Shown here piece after piece: positions 12,101-13,717 of a DNA stretch of 13,717 nt. The first letter of the stretch is position 1. Each line of letters starts with the position of its first letter. A program made the translations under genes and the position numbers. Below the pieces are notes generated by a model. That model worked only from the letters and a program-made list of their open reading frames with translations, searched no databases and was not told where the DNA came from. The DNA is from Baffinella frigidus. Its lineage: Eukaryota > Cryptophyceae > Cryptomonadales > Baffinellaceae. The stretch lies in contig MU646317.1 of assembly GCA_026770585.1 (NCBI GenBank), positions 809,428 to 823,144 on the forward strand. Direction: 5' to 3'.

Positions 12101-13717
12101 TTTTTCAAACGGAGATGAAGTTTTTGAAACGGATTTGGAGTTTTTGAATGGATTGGACCGAATCAATTTGTGTGGTTCGCACCGGCGCGGAAAAAACTGT
12201 CTTTAAGGTTCGGGTTTAGGGTTTGGGGTCTACTGACTACAGTTGACAGTCGCACTTGGGGCTCTCGTTTGCAGTCAACGCTGAACCCCAGACCCTAAAC
12301 CCTAAACCCTAAACCCCAAACCCTAAACCCTGAACCTTAAACCCTAAACCTGAAACCCTAGACACAAAACCCTGAACCAAACCTAAACCCTAAACCCTAA
12401 CACCCAATCCCTAAACCCCACCTACACCCTAAACGCTAACCCCCAACCCCCCTACCAGTCAAACAGCGGATCCACGACCCTAGTCAAAGCGCGCAACGAC
12501 ACAATAAAAACGCCCTAACCCCCAAACCATCACACTCAACCCTAACCCTTAATCCTAAACGGCAAAATCTACACCCTCAACCCCTGAAGGAGACGCAGTT
12601 TGACTGGCGGGGAGAATGGGGGCTAAGGTGTAGGCTGTGTGTAGAGCGTTTGCGGTAATTGTTGTCCGTTTTGGATGTACGGTTCCCCCGTTTCCCCGTT
12701 TTGAAAAGGGACTTATAGGACGTGACAAGGATTTTAAACAGTACAAAAAGGCCCAATCCTGGTACTATTTAAAATCCTTGTCACGTCCTATAAGTCCCTT
12801 TTCAAAACGGGGAAACGGGGGAACCGTACATCCAAAACGGACAACAATTACCGCAAACGCTCTAGCGTTCGCAACCTGCGAAGCAGGCGTTCGGGAGATT
12901 GCTGCAGGCTAGGCACGGCCCCAGGCGCCCGGGATTCTCACGCTCTTTGCGCCATTTTGGGGCGCCGCCGAGCTTTCTCGCCCGCTATCTCCCGAACGCC
13001 TGAAGCTAACCCCCAAACCCCCCGACAGTCAAACAGCGGGTCCTTGACCTAGTCAAAGCGCGCAACGACACCATCGACAAGTAAACCCGAAACCCCAAAC
13101 CCTAAACCCCAAACCACAAACCATAAACTCTAAACCATAAACCATAAACCATAAACACTAAACACTAAACACTAAACACTAAACACTAACCTCTAAACCC
13201 TAAACCCTGAACCCTAAACCAGGACGCCAAACTACGTGATGCCCGAGTCGTACGACGACACTCTGTAAGCCCGAAACCCGAAACCCGAAACCCGAAACCC
13301 GAAACCCGCAAGACTAAATAAACACTAAAAACTAAACCTAAACCTAAACCTAAACCCTAAAACAGGAAACCGGATGCCCGCTCGCGCCGCTACAAGGTCG
13401 CCCCTAAACCCAAACCCTACACCATCAACTATCAACCTTGAACCCTGCACCTTGCCTCTGAACCCTGAACCCTGCACCCTGACTCTGAACCCTCAACCCT
13501 CAACCCGGTAAATCCTGCATCATATACCCTAAGATCCAACCCCTAGACCCCAAACCCTAGACCCCAAACCCTAAGCCCTAACCCCCAGACCCTAACCCCC
13601 ACAGGTTCTGGACACCCGGTATGACGGGATCGACCACTTGCTTCCCACTCACCCCTCAACCTTCAAACCCGAAACCCGAAACCCGAAACTCGAACCCCGA
13701 ACTCGAAACCCTAGCTG
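3813..13717 (+). CDS. DHX16: Pre-mRNA-splicing ATP-dependent RNA helicase Prp2/DHX16, N-terminal region (16 exons, runs off right edge)
   Basis: Prp2/DHX16 is the nuclear DEAH-box ATPase that remodels the activated spliceosome before the first splicing step. Chained exons: 3813-3947, 5167-5223, 5967-6050, 6507-6566, 7483-7551, 8153-8190, 8943-9000, 9533-9600, 10281-10333, 10598-10652, 11317-11371, 11732-11849, 13029-13080, 13223-13264, 13366-13396 and 13605 onward. Every junction keeps frame. Matches to remembered family sequences run in order: the N-terminal helical domain (LLGMSESNLVDYVIALAK), the RxPR segment, a Lys/Glu-rich linker, EERD-FA-RL-KRD, SR-YL-KRE, EDE-LF-G-LT, DLVK-R, Y-MPESYD, and RRYKVLDTRYDGID. 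This is about 335 residues, the usual length before the helicase core, which lies beyond the window. Exons are numbered 1 to 17 here, with 7 reserved for a doubtful candidate. Confidence 0.93.
3948..4588 (+). other. First part of intron 1
   Basis: No gene seen. It holds a 24-bp near-perfect hairpin at 4421-4444 (tttcaccttga/tcaaggtgaaa). It also holds CCTGGCAG|GAAAAAG at about 4380-4396, which resembles the acceptor and first bases of exon 2 but runs into a stop. Confidence 0.6.
4589..4783. mobile_element. F1-family foldback element, copy 1
   Basis: Begins ccacacagcag and ends with cccttcgtagcccgctgtg, the reverse complement of the family start. The right end is tandemly doubled: ccaccaagaatcccttcgta with gcccgct occurs at about 4710 and 4750. 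The interior has the family words accctacgg and cagatatccta. No ORF of note. Confidence 0.75.
4808..5016. mobile_element. Foldback element with 22-bp inverted ends (singleton)
   Basis: The left arm gcccaccagcaacccg with tagcag pairs with ctgcaacgggttgctggtgg on the right. A further internal pairing taccggatc/gatccggtta extends the stem. It contains the shared word accctacggtagg and an inner hairpin, accgaagagatttcttcggt. It lies immediately before the upstream exon 2 echo. Confidence 0.75.
5034..5054 (+). pseudogene. Upstream echo of Prp2 exon 2 (5' part)
   Basis: Follows CCTGACAG and reads ENGVSLN, against ENGVPLN in exon 2; three of the four codon changes are silent. After seven codons the similarity ends. 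Confidence 0.75.
5167..5223 (+). CDS. DHX16: Prp2 exon 2
   Basis: 19 codons in phase 0, acceptor CCTGGCAG, donor CAG|GTTCGC. Encodes ENGVPLNDDSRRFSYQLMQ, matching the 'G-(P/S)-x-(S/D)-x-(D/E)-(T/S)-R-xF' segment of DHX16 that follows the first helices. It is chosen over the copies below because it alone has both splice sites in the right phase. Confidence 0.9.
5327..5365 (+). pseudogene. Downstream echo 1 of exon 2
   Basis: Retains the end of the exon (tatcagctgatgcag) and donor GT. The front is decayed. It is preceded by tcgctttcacctcgaaagtg, which also precedes the copy at 5803. Confidence 0.75.
5459..5506 (+). pseudogene. Downstream echo 2 of exon 2
   Basis: Reads VPLNGGSRRFSYQLMQ, 14 of 16 residues as in exon 2, with donor CAG|GTCCGT. 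The nearby AG acceptors (attag, catag) would give the wrong phase after exon 1, so normal inclusion would shift the frame. Confidence 0.8.
5648..5754. mobile_element. AT-rich foldback element (singleton)
   Basis: A left arm beginning tgatttataaacttgg and ending attactacac pairs imperfectly with gtgtagtaaattt...ccaagtttacaaattca over roughly 37 bp. Low GC content sets it apart from its neighbours. It lies between echoes 2 and 3 of exon 2. Confidence 0.75.
5803..5842 (+). pseudogene. Downstream echo 3 of exon 2
   Basis: Retains cgtatcagctgatgcag and donor GT; the front has lost the reading frame of the exon. Like exon 2 and echo 2, it is followed by a tgtcgatttg-type word, so the duplicated unit included downstream intron. 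Confidence 0.75.
5967..6050 (+). CDS. DHX16: Prp2 exon 3
   Basis: 28 codons, acceptor GCGCTGCAG, donor CAG|GTTACG, phase 0. Starts RIPRAED, the R-x-P-R-K segment of DHX16, then a charged helix (AEKIAKAKAVEKDRQRQQ). No echo of this exon was found. Confidence 0.9.
6065..6106 (+). repeat. (AG)n microsatellite, about 21 units
   Basis: Uninterrupted ag dinucleotides starting 15 nt after the exon 3 donor. Open in frame but clearly intronic. The tract offers many AG dinucleotides but no pyrimidine tract. Confidence 0.95.
6166..6415. other. Intron 3 middle, possible weak foldback
   Basis: ggccacgaacaaca near 6171 is complementary to tgttgttcgtggc near 6400, the latter abutting the acceptor-like end before the exon 4 echo. 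There is no ORF. The remainder holds gttcagtcaacct-type words. Confidence 0.35.
6420..6443 (+). pseudogene. Upstream echo of Prp2 exon 4 (5' part)
   Basis: Follows CTGGCAG and reads VKILQKNE, against VEMLQKNE in exon 4. It then turns into heptamer repeat gggtttag. Confidence 0.8.
6507..6566 (+). CDS. DHX16: Prp2 exon 4
   Basis: 20 codons, phase 0, acceptor CTACCAG after a CCCTAAA-type tract, donor AAG|GTTCTC. VEMLQKNEEYALVDDTEDVK matches the 'LL-KN-xY-LL-D' segment of DHX16. Confidence 0.9.
6630..6695. repeat. Short inverted repeat with 14-bp arms
   Basis: ttccagatcgagag (6630-6643) pairs perfectly with ctctcgatctggaa (6682-6695). The loop contains two cctgaacc words. Confidence 0.7.
6779..6796 (+). 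pseudogene. Downstream echo 1 of exon 4 (last six codons)
   Basis: Reads DTEDVK with donor AAG|GTCTAC. 5'-truncated. Confidence 0.75.
6821..6958 (+). mobile_element. F2-family foldback element, copy 2
   Basis: AGCGCTGCCTC start and GAGACAGAGCT end. The interior has TATTCTCAAGTTGACATGCT, GGTACAAATCCG and GAGCGGAAAATAGCCCGG, shared with the other F2 copies. Lies between echoes 1 and 2 of exon 4. Confidence 0.8.
6961..7018 (+). pseudogene. Downstream echo 2 of exon 4
   Basis: Nearly full-length: cagaagaacgaaggg, catgcgcg, then caccgaggacgtccag before GT. Frame broken; starts directly at the end of an F2 element. Confidence 0.75.
7020..7079 (-). mobile_element. Partial F2-family end, inverted
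   Basis: ccgctccaaagttgacgatt, with cccagcatgtcaacttgaga, is the reverse complement of the F2 interior. Begins right after the donor of echo 2 of exon 4. Confidence 0.55.
7274..7346 (+). mobile_element. Partial F2-family element
   Basis: ggtacaaatccgtcaacttt, then gagcggaaaagagcccgggc and caccaaattgatgag, match the right half of F2 copies 2 and 3. Confidence 0.65.
7346..7361 (+). pseudogene. Downstream echo 3 of exon 4 (3' tip)
   Basis: gaccgaggacctcaag followed by GTCTAG, matching the last codons of exon 4. A weaker tip (gtcaaggacgtcag|gt) lies at about 7083-7096. Confidence 0.55.
7483..7551 (+). CDS. DHX16: Prp2 exon 5
   Basis: 23 codons, phase 0, acceptor GGAGCAG, donor AAG|GTGCGA. AVAEAQAKALAKLEKKEAKK then DKK: an Ala/Lys/Glu helix, the low-complexity linker of the family. 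Supported mainly by frame, phase and position. Confidence 0.8.
7571..7627 (+). mobile_element. F1-family element, left end only (copy 2)
   Basis: ccacacagcgggcttccaag onward matches the left end of F1 copy 3. It starts 19 nt after the exon 5 donor and stops at the AG that precedes microexon 5b, so it makes up nearly the whole intervening intron. Confidence 0.7.
7628..7645 (+). CDS. Candidate 18-nt microexon 5b (copy of the exon 5 end)
   Basis: AKKDEK, copying AKKDKK at the end of exon 5, with acceptor CCGTAG and donor AAG|GTCCAG. Both are phase 0, so inclusion adds six residues without a frameshift. The intron before it would be only 76 nt and consist mostly of an F1 end. It may equally be a pseudoexon. 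Confidence 0.4.
7650..7781 (+). mobile_element. F2-family foldback element, copy 3
   Basis: Best-preserved ends: AGCTCTGCCTC and GAGACAGAGCT. The interior shares CTATTCTCAAGT and GAGCCCGGGC with the others. Starts four nucleotides after the microexon 5b boundary. Confidence 0.85.
7808..7969. mobile_element. F1-family foldback element, copy 3
   Basis: cacagcgggctacgaaggg at the left pairs with cccttcgtagcccgctgcg at the right. The interior has gtgaataacccac, ggaccctacggtaggc and ttcctacggatatcctgacc. Preceded by gcgaacaactgtgcc, also found after the exon 5 donor. About 162 bp, no coding capacity. Confidence 0.85.
8078..8150 (+). repeat. CCCTAAA heptamer array forming the exon 6 acceptor tract
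   Basis: Largely perfect CCCTAAA repeats running into ctaaacAG at the acceptor of exon 6. Confidence 0.9.
8153..8190 (+). CDS. DHX16: Prp2 exon 6
   Basis: 38 nt, acceptor TAAACAG, donor AGAGA|GTGCTC, phase 2 exit. AAKKDRHLRKKRE resembles the basic K-HLRKKRE stretch of DHX16. It joins exon 8 (g|tcc) in phase to give E-SESEDDD. Confidence 0.8.
8191..8450 (+). other. Intron 6, first part
   Basis: I see no exon or repeat with a clear partner, only short words such as agctctgtt near 8212. Confidence 0.5.
8472..8606 (-). mobile_element. F2-family foldback element, copy 4, inverted
   Basis: agctctgtctc at the left (also a duplicate at 8454) and gaggcagagct at the right. The interior ctcaccaatttggcgagcc, then gctcttttccgcgcc, is the reverse complement of the other copies. 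Confidence 0.8.
8719..8755 (+). repeat. Short CCCTAAA array
   Basis: accctaaaccctatccctaa followed by further heptamers. Sense C-rich. Confidence 0.8.
8822..8861 (+). CDS. Doubtful exon 7 candidate
   Basis: Between TTTCAG and GAG|GTACAT the phase-0 reading is VVLERLQQNEADFRE, an exon-like charged helix. But exon 6 exits in phase 2, which would read ttg tgc tag and stop. Exon 6 joins exon 8 directly in frame, so this is either an exon from another register, a copy of exon 4-like sequence (LQKNE), or a stop-containing cassette. Confidence 0.25.
8943..9000 (+). CDS. DHX16: Prp2 exon 8 (8a)
   Basis: 58 nt, acceptor GGGTTAG, donor CAG|GTCAGC, entry phase 2, exit phase 0. Reads SESEDDDAPQAKKAKVEDQ, an acidic-then-basic linker segment. 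The conserved copy at 9176-9230 supports it being coding. Confidence 0.85.
9010..9170. mobile_element. F1-family foldback element, copy 4
   Basis: ccacacagtgggcttcgaag with ggat pairs with atcccttggtagccctctgtgtgg, giving a 161-bp unit. The interior has aggaccctacaataggcaac and ttcctacggata. It fills nearly all the space between the 8a donor (nine nucleotides away) and copy 8b. Confidence 0.88.
9176..9230 (+). CDS. Exon 8b, second copy of Prp2 exon 8 (candidate alternative exon)
   Basis: Ends GAGGATCAG|GTCCGC like 8a. The 14-residue DDAPQAKKAKVEDQ (9189-9230) is identical to 8a although seven codons differ, all at third positions. Using the AG in GGTTGAG (ending 9175) it enters in phase 2, is 55 nt (8a is 58) and could replace 8a after exon 6. 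The pyrimidine tract before that AG is poor, and the first five codons (RGAG...) differ from 8a. Confidence 0.55.
9257..9280 (+). mobile_element. F1-family left-end fragment
   Basis: ccacacggtgggcttcgagg after the 8b donor, matching the start of F1 copy 4 at the corresponding place after the 8a donor. Suggests the exon and the element edge were duplicated together. Confidence 0.65.
9428..9532 (+). repeat. Pyrimidine-rich minisatellite forming the exon 9 acceptor tract
   Basis: Four or more units of about 18 bp of the form ttccccctcaaagtcaac, ending ttttccccAG at exon 9. Confidence 0.85.
9533..9600 (+). CDS. DHX16: Prp2 exon 9 (9a)
   Basis: 68 nt, acceptor CCCCAG, donor GACGA|GTACTG, phase 0 in and 2 out. 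EEVLEEWEIEEIQRINDLAE then RDE matches the 'E-E-(R/L)-...-L-ERD' segment of DHX16, completed by FAARLKKRD in exon 10. Confidence 0.9.
9622..9725. mobile_element. F3-family foldback element, copy 2
   Basis: TIRs TATCCCTCAAGTGG and CCACTTGAGGGAT. The interior is nearly the same as copy 1 at 2011-2115 (hairpin gggtcaaaattgaccc, cctaggcaggtcctaggg, ccctacggtag). Starts 21 nt after the exon 9a donor. Confidence 0.88.
9801..9848 (+). pseudogene. Downstream echo 9b of exon 9
   Basis: Reads IEEIHRIKDLAERDE with donor GACGA|GTACTG. Against 9a, four codons differ silently and two give replacements (Gln to His, Asn to Lys). A two-base loss near tgggatcgag breaks the frame upstream, and I found no in-phase acceptor. 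Confidence 0.75.
9867..10002. mobile_element. Foldback element with arms of about 28 bp (singleton)
   Basis: ccaccagccctccgaggcgg with accaaatc (9867) pairs with gatttggtccgcctcgg and aaggctggtgg (9975-10002) with one or two mismatches. An inner stem, cctcgggcggcac/gtgccacccgagg, continues it. It sits inside the duplicated exon 9 tract. Confidence 0.82.
10090..10113 (+). pseudogene. Downstream echo 9c of exon 9 (3' tip)
   Basis: atcaagcacctcgccgaacg with cgac, against atcaaggacctcgctgaacg in 9b. The donor is altered (GTGTAC). It is preceded, like 9b, by a repeat of tttgagccattcccgtacra. Confidence 0.7.
10182..10205. repeat. Perfect 10-bp hairpin
   Basis: aattgcccat and atgggcaatt around cggc. 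Precedes an AT-rich tract (10225-10270) before the exon 10 acceptor. Confidence 0.8.
10281..10333 (+). CDS. DHX16: Prp2 exon 10
   Basis: 53 nt, acceptor TGACAG, donor CACG|GTACAC, phase 2 in, 1 out. FAARLKKRDEGKTKKLH matches the F-x-R-(L/V)-(R/K)-x-RD-x-x-(R/K)T segment of DHX16. Confidence 0.92.
10337..10590 (+). repeat. CCCTAAA heptamer array filling intron 10
   Basis: About 250 bp of ccctaaa with variants ccccaaa, cccaaaa and cccgaaa, from the donor to within seven bases of the exon 11 acceptor. The intron is almost entirely repeat. Confidence 0.95.
10598..10652 (+). CDS. DHX16: Prp2 exon 11
   Basis: 55 nt, acceptor CGTGCAG, donor CCAT|GTAACC, phase 1 in, 2 out. GEKDDKEVEDEESGLNRS is an acidic linker. 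The split ATG codon is completed by exon 12 (at|g acg). It looks as if it ends in a stop (atg taa), but the taa is intronic. Confidence 0.85.
10661..10868 (+). repeat. 26-bp satellite, eight tandem units
   Basis: Eight consecutive 26-bp units built from cccgaaacccgaatccggg plus tagtaaa, unit boundaries every 26 bp from 10661 with few substitutions. It derives from a CCCGAAA-type heptamer and carries a small cccg/cggg stem. No spacers, so not CRISPR. Confidence 0.95.
10900..10928 (+). pseudogene. Downstream echo of exon 11 (3' half)
   Basis: gaggaggagtccggcctcaa then ccgctccat|GTAAGC: EESGLNRS is identical to exon 11 and the donor is closer to consensus than that of exon 11. No good acceptor, since satellite abuts it. 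Confidence 0.8.
11020..11078 (+). repeat. CCCGAAA heptamer array
   Basis: Six or more near-perfect aaacccg heptamers, a variant of the telomere-like unit with T replaced by G. Confidence 0.9.
11317..11371 (+). CDS. DHX16: Prp2 exon 12
   Basis: 55 nt, acceptor TCGCAG, donor CAG|GTTGCG, phase 2 in, 0 out. TDEERKLVFEESRIVSRQ leads into AYLEKRE of exon 13, reproducing the SR-x-YL-KRE signature of DHX16/Prp2. Confidence 0.92.
11394..11704 (+). repeat. 21-bp minisatellite (ttagacacact-type), about 12 units
   Basis: Irregular units of about 21 bp such as ttagacacactattctgctt, interrupted by the exon 12 echo. Each unit carries a pyrimidine run ending in TAG, so each resembles a 3' splice site. The complementary repeat lies beyond exon 13. 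Confidence 0.9.
11496..11536 (+). pseudogene. Downstream echo of exon 12 (3' two thirds)
   Basis: ttttcgaggagagccgcatc, then gtctctcgccag|GTTGCG, nearly identical to exon 12 with one base lost near its start. The following intron bases (gttgcgcscccttctt) are duplicated too. Confidence 0.85.
11732..11849 (+). CDS. DHX16: Prp2 exon 13
   Basis: 118 nt, acceptor TTCGCAG after an A-rich stretch, donor GCAG|GTTTTC, phase 0 in, 1 out. AYLEKREGQKITELVEAIED then EKLMFEGVELTSKEQRDFA matches YL-KRE-xKL-EL-x-x-IEDE-x-LF-x-G-x-x-LT-x-x-E of the family: the strongest single match in the window. Confidence 0.96.
11867..11943 (-). repeat. 21-bp minisatellite, four units, inverted relative to 11394-11704
   Basis: gtgtgtctaggaag at 11867, 11888, 11909 and (one change) 11930, exactly 21 bp apart. 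It is the reverse complement of the cttcctagacacac words left of exon 13. 11909-11926 pairs perfectly over 18 bp with 11673-11690. Confidence 0.92.
11950..11995 (+). pseudogene. Downstream echo of exon 13 (last 15 codons)
   Basis: FEGVALTAKEQSDFA against FEGVELTSKEQRDFA, with donor GCAG|GTTGCG and an AG just upstream (cacag). Three replacements and two silent changes. Including it after exon 13 would shift the frame. Confidence 0.85.
12061..12152 (+). repeat. 20-bp minisatellite, about 4.5 units
   Basis: gtttttcaaacgggtttgaa repeated with increasing divergence. Function unknown. Confidence 0.88.
12280..12560 (+). repeat. CCCTAAA heptamer array in intron 13
   Basis: Dense ccctaaa variants, interrupted by the exon 14 pseudo-copy. 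A short G-rich counterpart (gggtttagggtttgg) lies at 12208-12228. Confidence 0.9.
12459..12503 (+). pseudogene. Upstream echo of exon 14
   Basis: Follows CTACCAG and repeats tcaaacagcgg, then agtcaaagcgcgcaacgaca. One extra C (ccctag against cctag) breaks the frame, and the donor is gone (aataaaa). The C-rich sequence before the acceptor is copied as well. Confidence 0.85.
12642..12864. mobile_element. Near-perfect 103-bp inverted repeat (long hairpin)
   Basis: Arms 12642-12744 and 12762-12864 are complementary at every position but one (12739 against 12767), with a 17-nt loop. Both ends are TA. No ORF is diagnostic; open frames on both strands simply mirror each other. Transcribed within intron 13 of Prp2. 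It could be a recent foldback transposon or a hairpin-RNA source. Confidence 0.95.
12884..13002. mobile_element. Foldback element with perfect 16-bp ends
   Basis: caggcgttcgggagat (12884-12899) pairs with atctcccgaacgcctg (12987-13002). GC-rich interior with inner gcgcc/ggcgc pairings. Directly precedes the exon 14 acceptor tract. Confidence 0.85.
13029..13080 (+). CDS. DHX16: Prp2 exon 14
   Basis: 52 nt, acceptor CCGACAG, donor CAA|GTAAAC, phase 1 in, 2 out. With the split codon it reads VKQRVLDLVKARNDTIDK, matching the YK-x-(E/R)-(L/I)-x-(D/E)-L-(V/A)-(K/R) segment after LT-x-x-E. Its donor merges into a CCCGAAA/CCCTAAA array. Confidence 0.92.
13082..13220 (+). repeat. Heptamer array filling intron 14
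   Basis: taaaccc, accataaa and aacacta heptamers run from the donor to within two bases of the exon 15 acceptor. The intron is 142 nt of repeat. Confidence 0.92.
13223..13264 (+). CDS. DHX16: Prp2 exon 15
   Basis: 42 nt, acceptor AAACCAG, donor CTCT|GTAAGC, phase 2 in and out. TPNYVMPESYDDT matches the (E/N)-Y-R-(I/M)-P-(D/E)-x-Y-D motif of Prp2/DHX16. Confidence 0.93.
13267..13362 (+). repeat. Heptamer array filling intron 15
   Basis: Six CCCGAAA units start at the donor, followed by aacctaa and aaaccta hexamers up to the acceptor. Intron of 101 nt. Confidence 0.92.
13366..13396 (+). CDS. DHX16: Prp2 exon 16
   Basis: 31 nt, acceptor AAAACAG, donor AAG|GTCGCC, phase 2 in, 0 out. KPDARSRRYK continues into VLDTRYDGID of exon 17, matching the (K/R)-R-(F/Y)-x-V...R-Y-x-x-(M/I)-D region. 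Confidence 0.88.
13401..13602 (+). repeat. Heptamer array filling intron 16
   Basis: aaccctgaaccctgcaccct and accctaa/accccaaa variants up to the exon 17 acceptor. Confidence 0.88.
13605..13634 (+). CDS. DHX16: Prp2 exon 17 (3' end unresolved)
   Basis: Acceptor CCCACAG, phase 0. VLDTRYDGID matches the family up to at least GID. The only GT in the rest of the window is inside the match (cg|gtatga). So the exon either ends there, uses a non-GT donor (for example GC in ctt|gcttcc), or runs on past the edge through a CCCGAAA tract that stays open. Confidence 0.75.
13651..13712 (+). repeat. CCCGAAA heptamer array at the right edge
   Basis: Seven or so aaacccg units after exon 17. Its position suggests the start of intron 17. 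Confidence 0.85.

Noticed and set aside
12555-12912. Mirror-image open frames of 63 and 91 codons with the same peptide
   Set aside because: They result from reading both arms of the inverted repeat at 12642-12864 and have no family resemblance.
1-13717. tRNA, rRNA, bacterial promoters, operons or ribosome-binding sites
   Set aside because: No cloverleaf or rRNA core was seen, and the spliced gene structure makes prokaryotic signals irrelevant.

Overview
This is a eukaryotic nuclear window holding the 5' parts of two divergently transcribed genes, each cut into very short exons (18 to 135 nt) separated by introns full of repeats. The degenerate heptamer arrays are of the plant/algal telomere type (CCCTAAA/TTTAGGG). 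With the plant-like protein matches, this suggests a protist alga, possibly of the green lineage (prasinophyte-like). The taxonomic guess is weak.

Left gene, minus strand, 2521 down to the left edge: the N-terminus of a BOR1-like SLC4-family borate/bicarbonate transporter. Three exons (2521-2452, 1273-1181, 135-78) join in phase and align without gaps to the start of plant BOR1: a GxxxDL-GR...YKxDW segment, the first membrane helix TYIFFASAIPALTFGEQL, and the TDG...LCG segment. Right gene, plus strand, 3813 to the right edge: the N-terminal region (about 335 residues) of the spliceosomal DEAH-box ATPase Prp2/DHX16. I could chain 16 exons with matching phases, up to just before the part that leads into the helicase core, which lies outside the window. 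The interval 2522-3812 is the shared upstream region; I see no gene in it.

The most unusual feature is that almost every exon is accompanied in the flanking introns by degenerate partial copies of itself ('exon echoes'). Copies downstream of an exon keep its 3' end and usually the donor GT. Copies upstream keep its 5' end and often the acceptor AG. Two copies look usable: a second first-helix exon in the transporter (1019-936), and a second copy of Prp2 exon 8 (9176-9230) whose shared 14 codons differ only at seven synonymous sites.

The introns also carry several foldback elements that look like introners or MITEs. These are an F1 family with TIRs like CCACACAGCGGGC, an F2 family with TIRs AGCTCTGYCTC, an F3 family with TIRs TATCCCTYAAGTGG, and several singletons. 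Several begin within about 30 nt of a 5' splice site. Telomere-like heptamer arrays are C-rich on the sense strand of both genes, so they flip strand with gene direction. In places they supply the splice signals themselves (G|TAAACCC donors; C-rich tracts ending in CAG). A near-perfect 103-bp inverted repeat lies in one intron, and complementary 21-bp minisatellites flank exon 13. All exon calls come from reading frame, splice dinucleotides and remembered family sequences; no alignment or transcript data were used.
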